Positions 13,560 to 26,100 of a stretch of DNA of 64,000 nt are shown here, piece after piece. The first letter of the stretch is position 1; every line of letters starts with the position of its first letter. The DNA comes from Anisakis pegreffii (taxonomy: Eukaryota > Nematoda > Chromadorea > Rhabditida > Anisakidae): the NCBI GenBank assembly GCA_035041965.1, contig JAPYMA010000736.1:186001-250000 (forward strand). The letters run 5' to 3'. Under the pieces are notes generated by a model, which made no database searches, had not been told where the DNA came from, and was given only the letters and a program-made list of their open reading frames with translations. Made by a program: the position numbers and the translations under genes.

Positions 13560-15690
13560 CTATACGGGGCGATGCTTTTGAATGAAATTCCGTTGCATCT
13601 CCAGGGTTTGATCCATCACCTGGTCATGATTCAGCAAGTCTTTCTTCACAAATCCCGTACCACCAACGATTGGACTCACCAGATGGTCGCAACTTCTAAA
13701 GCCGACCTGAAATTCACACCAGTGCTTTGGTAAGCCTAATCAGTTGAAAATGGGTGCCGGGTCAATCTGCTTGAAGACAATTTGCCTAACGGACAGTTTG
13801 CCTAACTTACGGTTTTCAATGGATATTTCGCCTAATAGGCAAACTGTTCCTTAAGCAAACTGTCCGTTAGGCAATGTGTCTTTAGGCAAACTGTCGTTAG
13901 GCAAAATGTCTTAGGCAGATTGACCGGTCACGCGAAAATGCCCAAATGCATATGGCTTCTATGAGTTGCCTTCTTGTTTTTTGTCAATTTTTGTCAATGT
14001 CAACAGTTTTTTGTCAATTCTCTTGTTTTTGTCAATTTGTCAAGCATCAAGCAGCTTATCACAAACCTTATCATCTGCAGTGGAGAAGATACTGAACACA
14101 AAAGCTCCTTCATACTTGCTCTGTGCGTTGATATCCTTCAGAAAGGTTGATTTACAAAAGAGACCCGTCCGCTTATTGCACGTTCCAATCGGTATGGCCA
14201 CGAAGCACAACGAACTGCCGTAATTTGCACCCGCCACACTCAAGAACGTATCGATAAGTTCAGTCAACGGTGGTCCTGAAACCATTTTTCCATTCTAAGC
14301 CTTTCGAAGGCCATTTTCAAAGAATTTTAGCGGTGAGCTTTCGGATAAATCGGATTTTATTCAAAATCTAAATTTTGCAGTGGCTAATCTATTATATATC
14401 CGACGAATTGAGCTGCTGGACGAATAAAGCAGCGAACGGTACCGAGTATATCCCTGCTATCCACGCAATTTCCACCGAGAATCGCTTTTCTGGCTATTGG
14501 TGAACCCATTGAATAGGCGATTACATCCACTCTGGTTCCTGTATATTGCCGTACGGCGATTATCAATGCCCTGAAACGACAAATCCATATAGGATAAGCT
14601 GCTACGCCTCATATGGTATTATTTCTCTGTTATTGTTCACGGTTTACTCCTGATTTTGCCATATCAAATCTTCAGATCCACACCTCTAGTCTGTGAACGG
14701 AGAACTGGGACATGCTTCGATCTTATTGTTAGAAAAATTTTTTTGAGAATGCACAGATTCATATGAGATCACAGCGGATCAGCGAGATCTGCTGATTGAA
14801 TGATAAGCAGGAAATTTTTCAAATACGCTATCACTCGTATCAGATCAATCTTTTGACTAGGCCAAGCAATCGCAAATGACAACTCCGTATATCAAAAACA
14901 AATCACCTGAACCTGAATAGTTCGCAAGAAATATGAAAAGATTTAGAAGTGAGTTAAAAATCATACCTTATGGCTCTAACATAGGTACATTTCATATCCA
15001 CTAGACCCACTGGAGTGGCGCCTGCATCTCCCCATGTTGTTCCATAGATTTCAGCTTTCGAATATCCTTTCGAAAGCAAATGATCCACTAATCCCTGTAA
15101 TAGCAGCAAAAGGCTAGCCCTGATTTACTTTAACATATCGCTTCACTTCAAAATTTTGCTTCCAACTCAATAATATCCCAGCACACTTGAATCTGAGTTT
15201 TTTTTAAGAAAATGCAACCCTTCACATGGAATCAACAGGATTCTAGCGCAACGGACCGCGGATTTTACTCTTTTCAGGTGATTTCTTTCATTCAGGAAAT
15301 TTTTATTGTTTGGATAATAACAATAATACCACCGATATACTCTGCAGTAACTAAATAATTCGAGGGTGTCTGTTCGGTCCAAGAAAGCAGCCCAGCTCGT
15401 ATTCAAGCGTTAATCTTATGAAAGATAATACGGTGAATCAAAAACACCGAGGCTTGATCATTGAGGCAGGCAGGCAGGTAGCTCACCTGAAATCTCGAGA
15501 TCTTATTGCTGATTCCATGCACTATGATGACGGCTTGGTTCCGGAGTTCGTCATCTGCGCTCTGCTTTCCACCGAAACTGGCGTCCAGTCCAAGATCAGT
15601 TCGTTCTAACAATTCGACGTATCCAATTCCGTAGTTGTTCTCCAGGAACGCCCGAAAATGCGGTGTGAACTCTGCCTGTGCCACCGTCGG
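13560..15690 (-). CDS. LIPS-type secreted lipase (class 2 lipase, alpha/beta hydrolase)
   Basis: Five exons, read right to left: 15690-15487, 15094-14967, 14570-14443, 14275-14067, 13706-13560. All junctions keep phase and give 271 residues. Seen: mature start AQAEFTPHFRAFLENNYGIG; oxyanion-type VHGISN; EIYGTTWGDAGATP; nucleophile elbow AYSMGSPIARK (A-x-S-x-G, the class-2 lipase form of GxSxG); DTFLSVAGANYGS; a Cys-rich middle (LCF, GTCNK, LFCKS); a late NHDQVM that probably holds the catalytic His; and the end IQKHRPV before TAG. Known: nematode LIPS proteins are secreted triacylglycerol-lipase relatives, often intestinal. Inferred: extracellular or gut-lumen lipid hydrolysis. Odd: no in-frame signal peptide. 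A signal-like peptide (MKGHMLLWLCVGWLA from 15733) lies directly upstream in a +1-shifted frame, so a frameshift or a separate first exon is likely. Confidence 0.9.
13757..13930. mobile_element. Palindromic GCCTAA-family MITE, copy A
   Basis: A nearly self-complementary element. It opens CCGGGTCAATCTGC, carries phased TTTGCCTAACGGACAG blocks, turns over at an AT-rich centre (GGATATTTCGCC), and closes with TAGGCAAACTGTCCGTTAGG-type blocks and GATTGACCGGTC. It lies in the last intron of the lipase gene. Confidence 0.8.
13975..14041. repeat. TTTTTGTCAA repeat in a lipase intron
   Basis: About five irregular units of TTTTTGTCAA just downstream (on the minus strand) of the exon 14275-14067 donor. 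Confidence 0.65.
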
Positions 15691-15733
15691 CTAGCCACCC
15701 TACGCACAACCACAGCAGCATGTGCCCTTTCAT
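15688..15733 (-). other. Signal-peptide-like start, one frame off the lipase exon
   Basis: From the ATG at 15733 the minus strand reads MKGHMLLWLCVGWLADGG, a basic start and hydrophobic core typical of a secretion signal. It runs straight into the lipase exon but in a frame shifted by one base. The lipase frame itself meets a TAG just upstream, at about 15691. Either one base has been lost or miscalled here, or the TAG is part of a splice acceptor (GGCTAG) and the signal peptide is encoded elsewhere. Confidence 0.45.
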
Positions 15734-16589
15734 GATGCAGAAACCGATTCCTCAAAAAATATCCTTCATGCTTTTCGGATTACTCTTACTAACATCAAAC
15801 TTAGTATTGTTATTGCTATCATTGTAGCCAACATTGCTATTGTTATAGTCATCGTGTTTCGTTGTGATTTCACGCAGCAGTTTTTAAAGCTTTTCTGTAC
15901 TCATTTGAGGTGGTTCGGACTCCGCATTTAGTCAACAATACAATAGGATTAACTCCTGCTTCGAGGAAGATCTTAGGACTTCATTACTTTTTATTTAACA
16001 ACTATCTATTCAGGTTTTTGAAACGACAAAGAGACTGATAATATTAATTGATCACAAAATCACAATAGCGATCTATAATAGCAATTATAAAGATCATATC
16101 AAAAAATTAAACTCGCGACAATACGTCAACAACAACGGGCAAAATAATTTTAATTTAAAAAAGCGACCGCAGTAAATGATAACGCTTAATCCCAGTGATA
16201 ATAACGACAAAATATCTCAAAATGAAATGCTGTCACTGGAAAAAGACTAATAACAATACCGGTGAGATGAACGCGTAAAGGTTTTGATGAGTAGTGATTC
16301 AACAAATCACCACACTGATCTTGTCATATGCCGTAGATGGCGAATGCTGCTGCTGCTAAAGGCCGTTCGAATGCATGTCCTATCAACCGTCATCATATAG
16401 ATCGCCATATCAAAACAGGATTTGTAATCTGCTGATTGATTGAGCAGCGAAATCGAATCTGGGTTAGGGATAAAATTAATCTCTTTTTCACACTAGCGTT
16501 CACTTACACACGTTCACTTTTAGTAAAAACATATCATGCATTCGTTTTTCAGTTGCCAACAGTATTTGCAATCCATGTGCAATGCACGG

Positions 16590-16710
16590 CAAACTTTTCA
16601 TTTTCAGAAAGCAGAGATTCTGCCGGATCGAATGATCTATAAATATCAATATGTCACGGGGCAAACCTGAGAAGACGGGTAGGCTTGAATGCATCAAACT
16701 CATATTTTTA
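16590..16710. repeat. Partial copy of the 34990 dispersed repeat
   Basis: TCAGAAAGCAGAGATTCTGC, then GGATCGAATGATCTAT and GGGCAAACCTGAGAAGACGG, followed by TAGGCTTGAATG; it matches 35139-35225. No coding content. Confidence 0.6.
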
Positions 16711-18099
16711 TACTAATCTATAATATCTATTGATCTATGCATATTGATCTATCAAATAACAATCAAATGCATGATCTGGCGATCAATGATCAGCACTGAT
16801 CAGCTATGCTATCCAGTCCACGCGGATTCGTCTCAGGATAGGATAATCTCAGCTCATGTAAATCACCCCAAACATGGATTTTCCTGTACAGCATCCGCCT
16901 AAACGGTTTGATAATCGATAAGATTTATGATTCTTTAAGCCAAGTCAATATCTGAAATGTATGGCCATTAAACACGGCATTATCTCATATCCTGATATCG
17001 AGATTGCTCATTCATACATAAAAATCCATATCGTTTACGTCACAAGCATGAAATCAAACATGAAAATCGACATTCCAATAAAATTTTTTGCGTTAGGATT
17101 ACTAAGCGCTGTTTGCTGAGGTTTTTTAGCACTGCTATACTAGTGATTCAGATTAAATTTATAGCTGTCATTACTGCTTATTATTACTTATTACTGCTTA
17201 CTATTACTGGCTATTACTAGAGCACTGCTGACTACTCTTATCCTTATCCTTGTACTTATTACTGTACTGCCATTATCCCTACTATCATCGTTGCAAACAT
17301 TATTATTTTCATCGCTATCATAATAATATCTTTTACATTACTGTTAACATTACTACTATTTTATTACCTTACTTGATATTATTCATAGTAATATGAATGT
17401 AACTACTTGCTTACTCTCTACTTCACTATAAAAGCACTTTGGAAGTTTATTTCAATGCCTTCAGCACTAAAATTTCTCACTCTACTCATGAACGTGTGAA
17501 ATTGTACTATAAGCAATTTGAAGTTATTATATAATACGTTGCGCTTAGGACATTCAAACAACTCTCTAAATGGTGCTGCGAGTAATCACAACTTTATTGT
17601 TAGTTCAATGTTATGAGAGTTTGATTGAAATGGGCAAAGAAATCTGAATTAAAGTAAAAAGTTTTTATAGGCATTTGTGAGTGTTTGCGAGAAAATTATT
17701 GCTCAGCTGAATTATTACTCAATTGCATTGTGTTGCATTGCGTAAATGCGCAATTGCGTGAGATATCGTCAGTCAAATTCAGTGTTCTTTCAGTGGATAT
17801 TCTTTGGATATTCTGTCTTTTATCTCTTTTTTTGGAAATAACATTATGGACAGTGAAAAGATTTATCTCAGTGAATCACATTCCATAGAGAGTATCCAGA
17901 AGAGTGTATCTATATTATAGATCGATGAAGTCGAATGATATCCATCCATATTTCATGGTTTGTCCACATATTTCTTTCACACCCATTTGCATTTTCTTAC
18001 ACTGCTCATTCCAACTTCGTATGTTTATTTATTCATTCATGTAAGCCTTTTTAACTACTCGAGTGAATACGGCCATTTACTCGAAGCTAGTTATGAAGT

Positions 18100-18365
18100 A
18101 AAGCTCCCAGCTTGTTCATTTAATCAGCAAATCAAACTCATTACGAGCTTATGCCTCTCTGTTATCACCAATATCACTGATATCACATTACTTCCTTCGT
18201 TGGCATTCTTCTTTCCGCAGCAGCTAACGATAATAGCGTTTGGAATCATCTGTCTTCTGAAATCCGAACTTGGGTTATTGATCTGGCAAGCACACAGGTT
18301 TTGGGCTACTCTCCATCCCATATTGCCGAATGATTTCTAGGGAGAGGGACTCAGATGGAGCCCGA
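18100..18365. repeat. Dispersed repeat S, copy 1
   Basis: Contains AATCAGCAAATCAAACTCAT, ATCACCAATATCACTGATAT, CAGCAGCTAACGATAATAGC and GGAATCATCTGTCTTC, ending CATATTGCCGAATGATTTCT then AGGGAGAGGGACTCAG. It is repeated at 59750-60005 and, inverted, at 42665-42815. An open frame crosses it here but is not kept in the other copies. Confidence 0.8.
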
Positions 18366-20994
18366 AGCTTTCCTCTGTTTAACTGAAAGATTCAGGCAAA
18401 GAATCGCTTGCATCCTACTTTTTTTCAATGTTTTCAGTTGAAGTGTCACATCCTCAGTTGCACCAAAGCCCTATTCGGTCATAAATTTGATTTCTGACAC
18501 AAAAAACATGAATTCAAACAGCCACTGCAAATAATACACGCACATCGATGTAATTCAAATTGTGGCATCTTAACAACGTTCGCAGATGCGCATAATTAGA
18601 GGTTTCACAATACATTTTTAATATGGTTTGTTCCCAGCGTATCTACTGGGTCCGTTGGCTGAGAATTGAGGATGGAATTTTTTGAGGATAGGATAACGAG
18701 AAGCACTCGTTCAGTCGATAAAATCTTCATAGGGAGAAGAAATTTTAGAGATATCGACTCAGCCTAAACTTATCTGTTTGATCTGAGTTTGAAGCAATCG
18801 ATCGCTATCGATCTAAACTCTATTATGATCAGCTTGCGATGAGGTGATCAGGTTGCGATGAGGTGATCAGGTTTTTGTTGCGATCTGGTTTCTGATTAAG
18901 TTTCAGCTGATTTTGATGGGTTGTTCTTCATCCATCATCACAGCGTAAAGGCTGGAACCTATCTGATGATATAATTCAATGAATAAATGAAACTGAAGAT
19001 AGATTAAATGATAGTAACGATTGTGAACACGAATCATCCAATTTCAGTGCTTCTGATCATCTCTCTCCCATTTGCTTGATCTCCTGTTTTGAAACTTTTA
19101 AAATCGCATTCCAATTCGTTGTTTTCCGTCTGTCCCAGTTTAAAATATGAGCTTTTAAAATATAATCCAACTTGAATTCCTCGAATCTTGAATTATTGCT
19201 TTTTTGTTGAATTGCTATTTCTTCCACCATATCGGTCGTTATAGCTCGCTGCCAGTCCTCATTTTTGATTACATCCTTCCTTCCACACCCACCTTCCATC
19301 GATGAATATAGCTTATGGTATTCCTCAGAATCGTTAAGATTAACATCATCCCAGAGCTAATCTTGAATCCGATTTTGAAATTGAGCGCGATCCGAATATA
19401 CGATTCATTTTTTGAACATTTCCTTGCTATTAATCAACTTTTTCCTCTATTCTCAAGCCAATTCCAGCTTCATTGCGCGATGTTTGACTGACGTTAGATC
19501 TGCTGTCATAGCGTTAGATCTGACTGAAATGAGTGACGGTTGTGAGTGTTATGATCGTGAAATTTCAATGCTTGTCCGTTTTTGAGTAAAATCCTTCGAT
19601 GTTGATGATCGTAAAGAGCTTTTTTAAAGTAGTAAATTCAATGTCTTTTCATCAAATAACGATGCTTTTTCTTATGCATCACATCAGATTGTGTTGTGTG
19701 TCATTTCAACGTTAGTTTGATGATTTTGAGATGTTTAAGTACCACATCTTTAACCCATTCTAAGAGCTCATCAAAGTCTTATTTTGATGAGACTCTCTCA
19801 TAAAGATGATAAAACCAACTAGTTTTTCCACAGCTTTTTTGTGAAACTTCACAAAACCAGCTCATTTATGACGCTTTCTTTCATCACTAAACCGTTTGTG
19901 AATTCCATTCCAATTCTTTCATTCTGTTCCACAATTTAATGCTACGATGAGTGTTTATTAGATTACATGATATCAACTTTCAATACGTTTTAAGTCATTT
20001 GTTACTGGTTTGATTGCATTAAGCTTGCTTTCTATCAAATGTTTCAGTTGTTCATTTGATTTTTTCCATTTCATTTTCTGAAATATACTTCGTCTTCAAG
20101 TGGACTGTGTTTGTGATGTTAGCTTTTGTTGCTGGTGCGAAGACGACGATAAATAGGATAATTTATCCGCAATAAGAGATAAGGGCGATAATGACGATTG
20201 AGTAGAGTGATCATACAACTGATGAAGGGATGCCAATCGACATTTCTACGATAGCTCTCGATCTGAACATGAGTTCTTCCAGACAGAATGAGTACCTACA
20301 CACAACTGCTCCCTTCAACATCAACTCAGAATCGGTCAAGATTCTCGAACAGCGTCGAGAAATCCAGTTTTGGTCATCAAATTTTCGGTTTGTTCCTTCT
20401 TCTATTTATTTTGAAGAATTTCTGTCCAATTACCTGGATTACCTGGATTGGCAAGCAGCAGGCTATCAAACGTTTATAACGTTGCTGGCCACAATGCTCG
20501 CAACGTTTCCGTGCGGCGCATTGTTTTAGCCTCAATTTACGCCTAAACCCCGCTGGCTGCTAGGCGAGCAGGCCAACCGAACACAACCGAGTAATTAATT
20601 AGTTGCCGTGAATACTTTGCATAATTAAACGCAGCCAAATACCAATTCAATAAATAATCATAACTCTAGCAAAATAAATATTCCGCCGATGGCTCACAGC
20701 GATTGACGAAACAACCGCTCGATGTCCGAGTAATAATAACAATAAGTTTGTGAAGAGATGAAAATTTGGAGCTGTTAAGGAAAACACGCAACAATTGATT
20801 TGTAGATCAAAATTTGTAAATTTATAACTTTAAGTGCAAATTTCCCAATGTACAATTTGCTTTTCCACTGTTCTCATAGTCACTTTGCTGCCCGTGACTG
20901 TTCGGTGGTAGTCGTTTCTATTTTGCACGGTTTGAAGCGAGTTTACCTTGATTTGGTTAAATTCCGTTGGGTGGCGCAAACCCTGCACTAGGCA

Positions 20995-23761
20995 ATGGTA
21001 TTATCCTCAATGCTTTTGCGTCATTTATCAAGGAGTGCCTTTCGGAAGCAGACGGAAATTTTTGAGCGCCCTCACGATCGCGCTCATCGCTCTCAAGGTG
21101 CAGCAGCAGGTAAGTTTCGTCAGTCAGCCAGGTCTTCCATCGTATGCGTGGTGGTTTCACGAGTGGATGGATCCATGGGTGGATATATCTCCATTTATGA
21201 GGATCCACCCGTTTGAAAACCATCCTTAACTAACTAGAAGAAACATTCAGCTGAAAATTTTCAGCTTCAATAAATTTCTATGAAAATCGACGGCGTGGCT
21301 ATCATCCACTATCGACGAGAAGCTTCTCGCAGAGTCACTGCGAAACGAGGATTCCATCTCCGGATGGTCCGGAAGATCAGCGGCAAGCACTGCCGTCAAT
21401 AGGCACCAATCAAGATCGTCATCTGAGTGATCCGCACGATGTGGTGGCCAACAAGGACAGCAATAATAACAACGATAGTAATTTATCGTCGCCGTCCTCG
21501 TCACAGTCTTCATCCATACAGTTAACCGAATGTCGTGTTGTACTGGTGGGTGACTATAAGAGTGGTGTGAGCACATTGCGCAGTGAATTCATTCGAATGA
21601 ATGACTCAAGAAGCCCTAAAGCAGAGTCCGATTTTGAGGTAAGTTGCTCTGTCATTGCCCAAGCTTCGGGTAAGTTGCAGGCAGTTCCCAATTTCGGCTA
21701 CATTCTATCATCCAACGTTCACATCAGTTTACAAGTAATTTCTTCTGTCGCACACAAAAATATTAAGGGGCAGATTATGTCTGAAGATAAGCGCTTTTAT
21801 AATTAATTAATTAATTCTATTCTGAAGGTTTTTCGAGATTTTTTGACAATTTTGAACGTCCAACAATACTATGCTCAGCTCATTTTCACTTGAGCGCGTC
21901 TGTTTGACTTCAGAAAGCCCAAATGCTCAAATCAGTCGGGTCATTCCCATCACATTTTGCTCGTTTTCAAATCCAACACCATTTAGGGAGTTGACCTAAC
22001 GTTTGTGACTCCACAGAGAATTAATTCACTTATGGAATGTCAATCGGTGCAGAGAATTCAATGAAAACAACACAAAAATCTGCTCAAAAAGCAAAAAACA
22101 ATATCATCCAGTGCAGTTTTGGTTTAAGCCAGCAATTCATTTGATGGCTGAAGAGTTTCGGTGGCATTTTCTAGAACTGTGCTCGAAGTATATCGGTCAC
22201 ATACGAGGACTGCATGCTGGAAATATTCCTATTCGTTGATATATACGCCTTTCAAGATTTCATCGAGAGTCTTACGCAACCAATCGACTGCTGTATTGCA
22301 TGCTATTCGTCGGCGGATAACGATACTGTAGACAGCCTATTGAACAGGGTTGGCTTTAATTTGAGTTGATTGAGTTGATTTTCAAGGGTTTTTCATTCCA
22401 TTCAGCAAATTTATAGCCATCATTTCAAACCTGAACTGAATGCATTAGAAAACATTATTCAGTGCATTTAAATTACATCCAAACGGTCATTAACCTTTGA
22501 AAGCAAATTATGGGCACTTATATAGACTGAATTCATTACTGTTATAGACTTTAGTATGAAGTAGCAGTAAAGAAGTAATGAAGTAATAACAGTTACAAAA
22601 GTAATTTAGTATAGTTACTAGTTTAATGGTTACTTAAACTTTCATTATAGTGTTAAACTTCCATCAAATCGCTTGTTTTCTGTTAATTTTTCATGGAATC
22701 GTTTCATTGATCTCGAATTTTGACTGAATTTTGCGAGATTATTTCGTTAAAAAAATGTAAAATTGGAATTTAAGTGGTTACCACTATTCTATGAGTACTT
22801 TCCAACGAAACCGGTGACCGTGTGTGAGCTGATCGATTGCAATACTAACAATAATTGTGTTTGGCCACCGAATTGGCGCAGTGTATTCTCGAATGTCCGC
22901 AATCAGCTGGAAGTTTCAGTGTTTGAAAAGGTTTGCCAGCTGTATCCTTTGAGAGACTTAGAATTTTTCCTATGAATGCTTCAAATCATCACCCGATTCG
23001 TGTATTCGTTGTATTAGCGAACAGTAACTGATAAATCTCACCAAATCCCTAGAAACAGATAGTAGGATAGAGTGCAGATTCATTTCGTGGAATATATTTT
23101 AGCCTGGATCTAGAGCATATTTTAGCCTGAATTATCAGTCCTTGAGTCCTGAAGTCATTAGATAACTTTTGATTGAACCTATGTAATCACTGTCATTCCA
23201 TTTGATCCTGAACAGTGAACAGGAGATTCAAGTAGAGTTTGAGCTTCAGCTGCGGTCATTTCAACTTTAGATGTCAGGAGCCCGAATAGCCAGCCATAGC
23301 CAGTCATTTGAGCTCCAAGTTTCTGATAAGAGAGATTTCCCAAATGAAATACTGTTCTGGGCTGGGCGATTTTGACGAAACTCACTTAGATACGACACAC
23401 GATTCATCGCTATAGTTTTTGATATTGAAGTCAACTGGATGCATTATCACTCATAACATTACTTTATTCATGCTTTATCTACTTCCATACAATATTCAGT
23501 CAAATTATTAGAATCGGAGTAAATTCAGCGAAAACTCTGGAAAACATGCAATTAGCAGTTAGCAGAACTTTGGAATGCGCTGAATTTCTTCTAAAATGGA
23601 AGTATTTTAAAAAATTTTGCATGATCACTTCATAATTCAAATGATTAATTTCATTTCAGGCTGGTTTAAGGTTACTGTTCGATGAAGTCATTTCAAATTG
23701 TGTCGGCTTCACGAAGAAGACTCGAAAGGTCCAAAGGAAACGAACGTGCAAAATTATGTGA
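20995..23761 (+). CDS. Ras-superfamily pseudo-GTPase (RGK-like) with CaaX box
   Basis: Five exons: 20995-21109, 21265-21638, 22175-22348, 22775-22930, 23660-23761. They total 921 nt, exactly 307 codons. The first ~130 residues are basic then Ser/Asn-rich. The G-domain opens with ECRVVLVGDYKSGVSTLRSE, aligning with RGK starts such as RVVLIGEQGVGKST. The P-loop Lys is Val (GDYKSGVS), the switch-II DxxG is FVDIYAF, the G4 NKxD is replaced by CELIDCNTN, and IDCCIACYSSADND matches the beta-4 core. The C-terminus is polybasic and ends CKIM, a farnesyl-type CaaX motif. Known: RGK proteins have degenerate switches but no CaaX. Inferred: a membrane-anchored Ras-fold protein that probably binds GTP poorly or not at all. 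The first Met is provisional; a second in-frame Met lies five codons later. Confidence 0.72.
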
Positions 23762-26100
23762 TCACTGTTGATCATATCAATCAATGTTTATGAATAATGT
23801 TCACTGTAGATCATATTACTTCTGTATTGTAATCGTTTGCCCACTGTTCATTTTACTATTATTATCGTCAGTTCATTTAGGATAAAAGAATAATATATCT
23901 GCGTTGTTTTATGATTATTATGACAACTGTGTAAACGTTCAAATGATAGGTCATCATTGTGACAGCGAGTTCCTATTCGATGTGTCATTGGATGCATCTG
24001 TCCTGATGACCTTAGATGAGGCTCGCCCGGTTAAAAACCCACAGTTGATCATCAAATACAGATCTGATTTCGGAGTGGGCAAGTAAACCTGAGCTGGCAT
24101 TGGTATACCGCTCGGTTTTGAGCAGAACTTGGTTTTCCCGCGATAGCTTACCCAGAACTTTCCCCACGACATCTTACCCAGAACTTTCCCCGCGACAGCT
24201 TACTTCTTCCAGGCGTTCTACTTGAAGCTAGGTAAGTTGCAAGTGTGGTTTGAGGTTTCGCCTGCGTTGGACACTTACTTCTCCACGGAACCGAATCATC
24301 TCTATCAGCGTTTTGAATGCTACTGAACCGAAGCCAGCCATGTTTACTGTTGCGCTTGACTTGCTTCAGTCAATCCATTTAAACAGTAGTCAATAAAACT
24401 CCTCGAAACAGTAGTACTTGTCATTCAGTTAGATAATTGTAACGGAATCAACGTCAGATCTTAACTTGAACACACTCAAATCTTCAATTTCTTAAGAGAA
24501 ATATCACCTCGCCAGCAACCTAACCACCAATCAATTTAAGAGCAATTTTATTGTTTTAACGCTGCCATTCTAATTAATGACTGACTGCATAAAACACAAA
24601 CAATATGAGATAATGTTAATCAATGAAACATGAGGAGGATAACGGGGCAGGGAAGCCGAGTCAAGTCAAATGAAATGAGCAAACACGCAACTTTTGCAGA
24701 ACACTATTCATCACTATCTGTTATCCATCCATCCATCCATCTCTATAAGTATCATATGTATCTACTGCAAAAGATAGGGATAGATGATATCCAGCTGTAT
24801 GAAGTATCCCTATTCGATAGCGCATATCTCTGCTATATCTCCTCTCTTTATCTGACTACATACATGATGAATATCCCTCGGTGATAGCATCAACATCATC
24901 ATACGTATATCCGTATATATCCTCCTGCAGCTTTCGTTTAACAACATGAGCATCTACCTCTCTAGTATTATATGCTATATCTTCGATATCTTTAATCCTC
25001 TTATAATTCAGTTGATCATATTTTTGAACGTGATGAATAGGAATTTGATTGGGAAGGCTAATGATATCGCAGACATGGATGGATAAGTGGATAGGAATGA
25101 CCGAGCTCAGCAGATCTTCTATCTATCTCATCACTACCCTGAGAGAGTAATCGTCCATCGCCTTAAGACGGCAAAAGGCATTTGTTGGCGTTGGTAAGAG
25201 AAAACAACGCAGTTGGTTGTTGGTTTCCTACGTTTTCAACTTCGCAAACAAGGCATCAACTTTGCTCAATGCGGAGGGCAGAGGCCGGTCGACAGGCCGC
25301 GAGTCTTCGCACTTCGTAGTTTTCTTCCTCTAATCAATGGACGGCATCTAGCAGAAGTTACCCGTCCTTGAGCTGACGGGTAATTTTGCTGGGGAAACGT
25401 TTTCCTACTCGACAAATCCAGCGAATCTAAGATTCCAGCGAAGTTTTTGCACGAAGGTCACCATATTCAATGGCAAGAGGCTTCTGTGGTCTTTTGCAAG
25501 ATTTTGATGGTTTTCAACGCCAGCAGAATCAGAAGCATTCCACTACAGCGTTTGCTCCTTGATGTTCCTTGCTATCTGCAGTCATACTTGTTCTTTCCAT
25601 ACGTGATCGTTGATCCAAACCATTGATTAGTTTCAATCGATCACAGCGAAACGAATCTCCCGAAAAGAATTCAGTGAATAATTCAGCGAGAATGCTGCAT
25701 ATCCCCTCAAATAACGACATATCCTTTCCATTCGCCAAAATCACCTTGAAGTTCGTATCATTGATCTAGGTAATGATAGCCAGTAGTGTTTAGGGTTCGC
25801 TCTCTTATCTATCGTTATCAGTTATAACATGTGTATTGATTGATCGTTTGGCCTTTACTGCTGCTGCTACATAACCACACTGTTTTACTGATATCATCGC
25901 TGATATCATTCTCTGTGTTCATATCATTACGATAATATTAATGCTGGATTAATAACCGATATTGTTTCTATCGTTATTATTTGGGTTATAGCCATTCGTA
26001 TTCATTTTGTACTGCTAATGATAATAATTTTTGATCGATATTTCAGTTTCCACTGCATTTTGCATGTCTTCTTATATCCGCTGCAACAACTCATAACTAA
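23762..26100. other. Spacer between the pseudo-GTPase and Dishevelled
   Basis: Contains the tandem repeat at 24097-24210 and a possible poly(A) signal at 24392. Apart from possible Dishevelled 5' UTR sequence near its right end, I see no coding signal. Confidence 0.45.
24097..24210. repeat. Relative of the 55.7-kb element end plus a short tandem repeat
   Basis: CATTGGTATACCGCTCGG followed by TTTTGAGCAGAACTT matches the end of the element at 55732. It is followed by about three imperfect copies of a 33-bp unit containing CTTACCCAGAACTTTCCCCG (24142-24205). It lies just downstream of the pseudo-GTPase gene. A possible polyadenylation signal AATAAA is at 24392. Confidence 0.5.

Larger units (their letters stand above)
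15734..20994. promoter_or_regulatory. Shared upstream region of the divergent lipase and pseudo-GTPase genes
   Basis: AT-rich spacer with repeat S (18100-18365), a partial dispersed repeat (16590-16710) and an ATTACTTATTACTGCT low-complexity stretch (17165-17215). No conserved coding exon recognised. Confidence 0.35.

Noticed and set aside
17960..18340. 126-codon open frame on the plus strand
   Set aside because: It lies across repeat S, and the copies at 42665 and 59750 do not preserve it.
19057..19299. 80-codon minus-strand frame with protein-like composition (KNEDWQRAITTDMVEEIA)
   Set aside because: No neighbouring exons in phase, no family recognised, and no start or stop context beyond chance.
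20230..20529. 99-codon plus-strand frame upstream of the pseudo-GTPase
   Set aside because: It could not be joined in phase to the next exon by a credible donor, and no similarity recognised.
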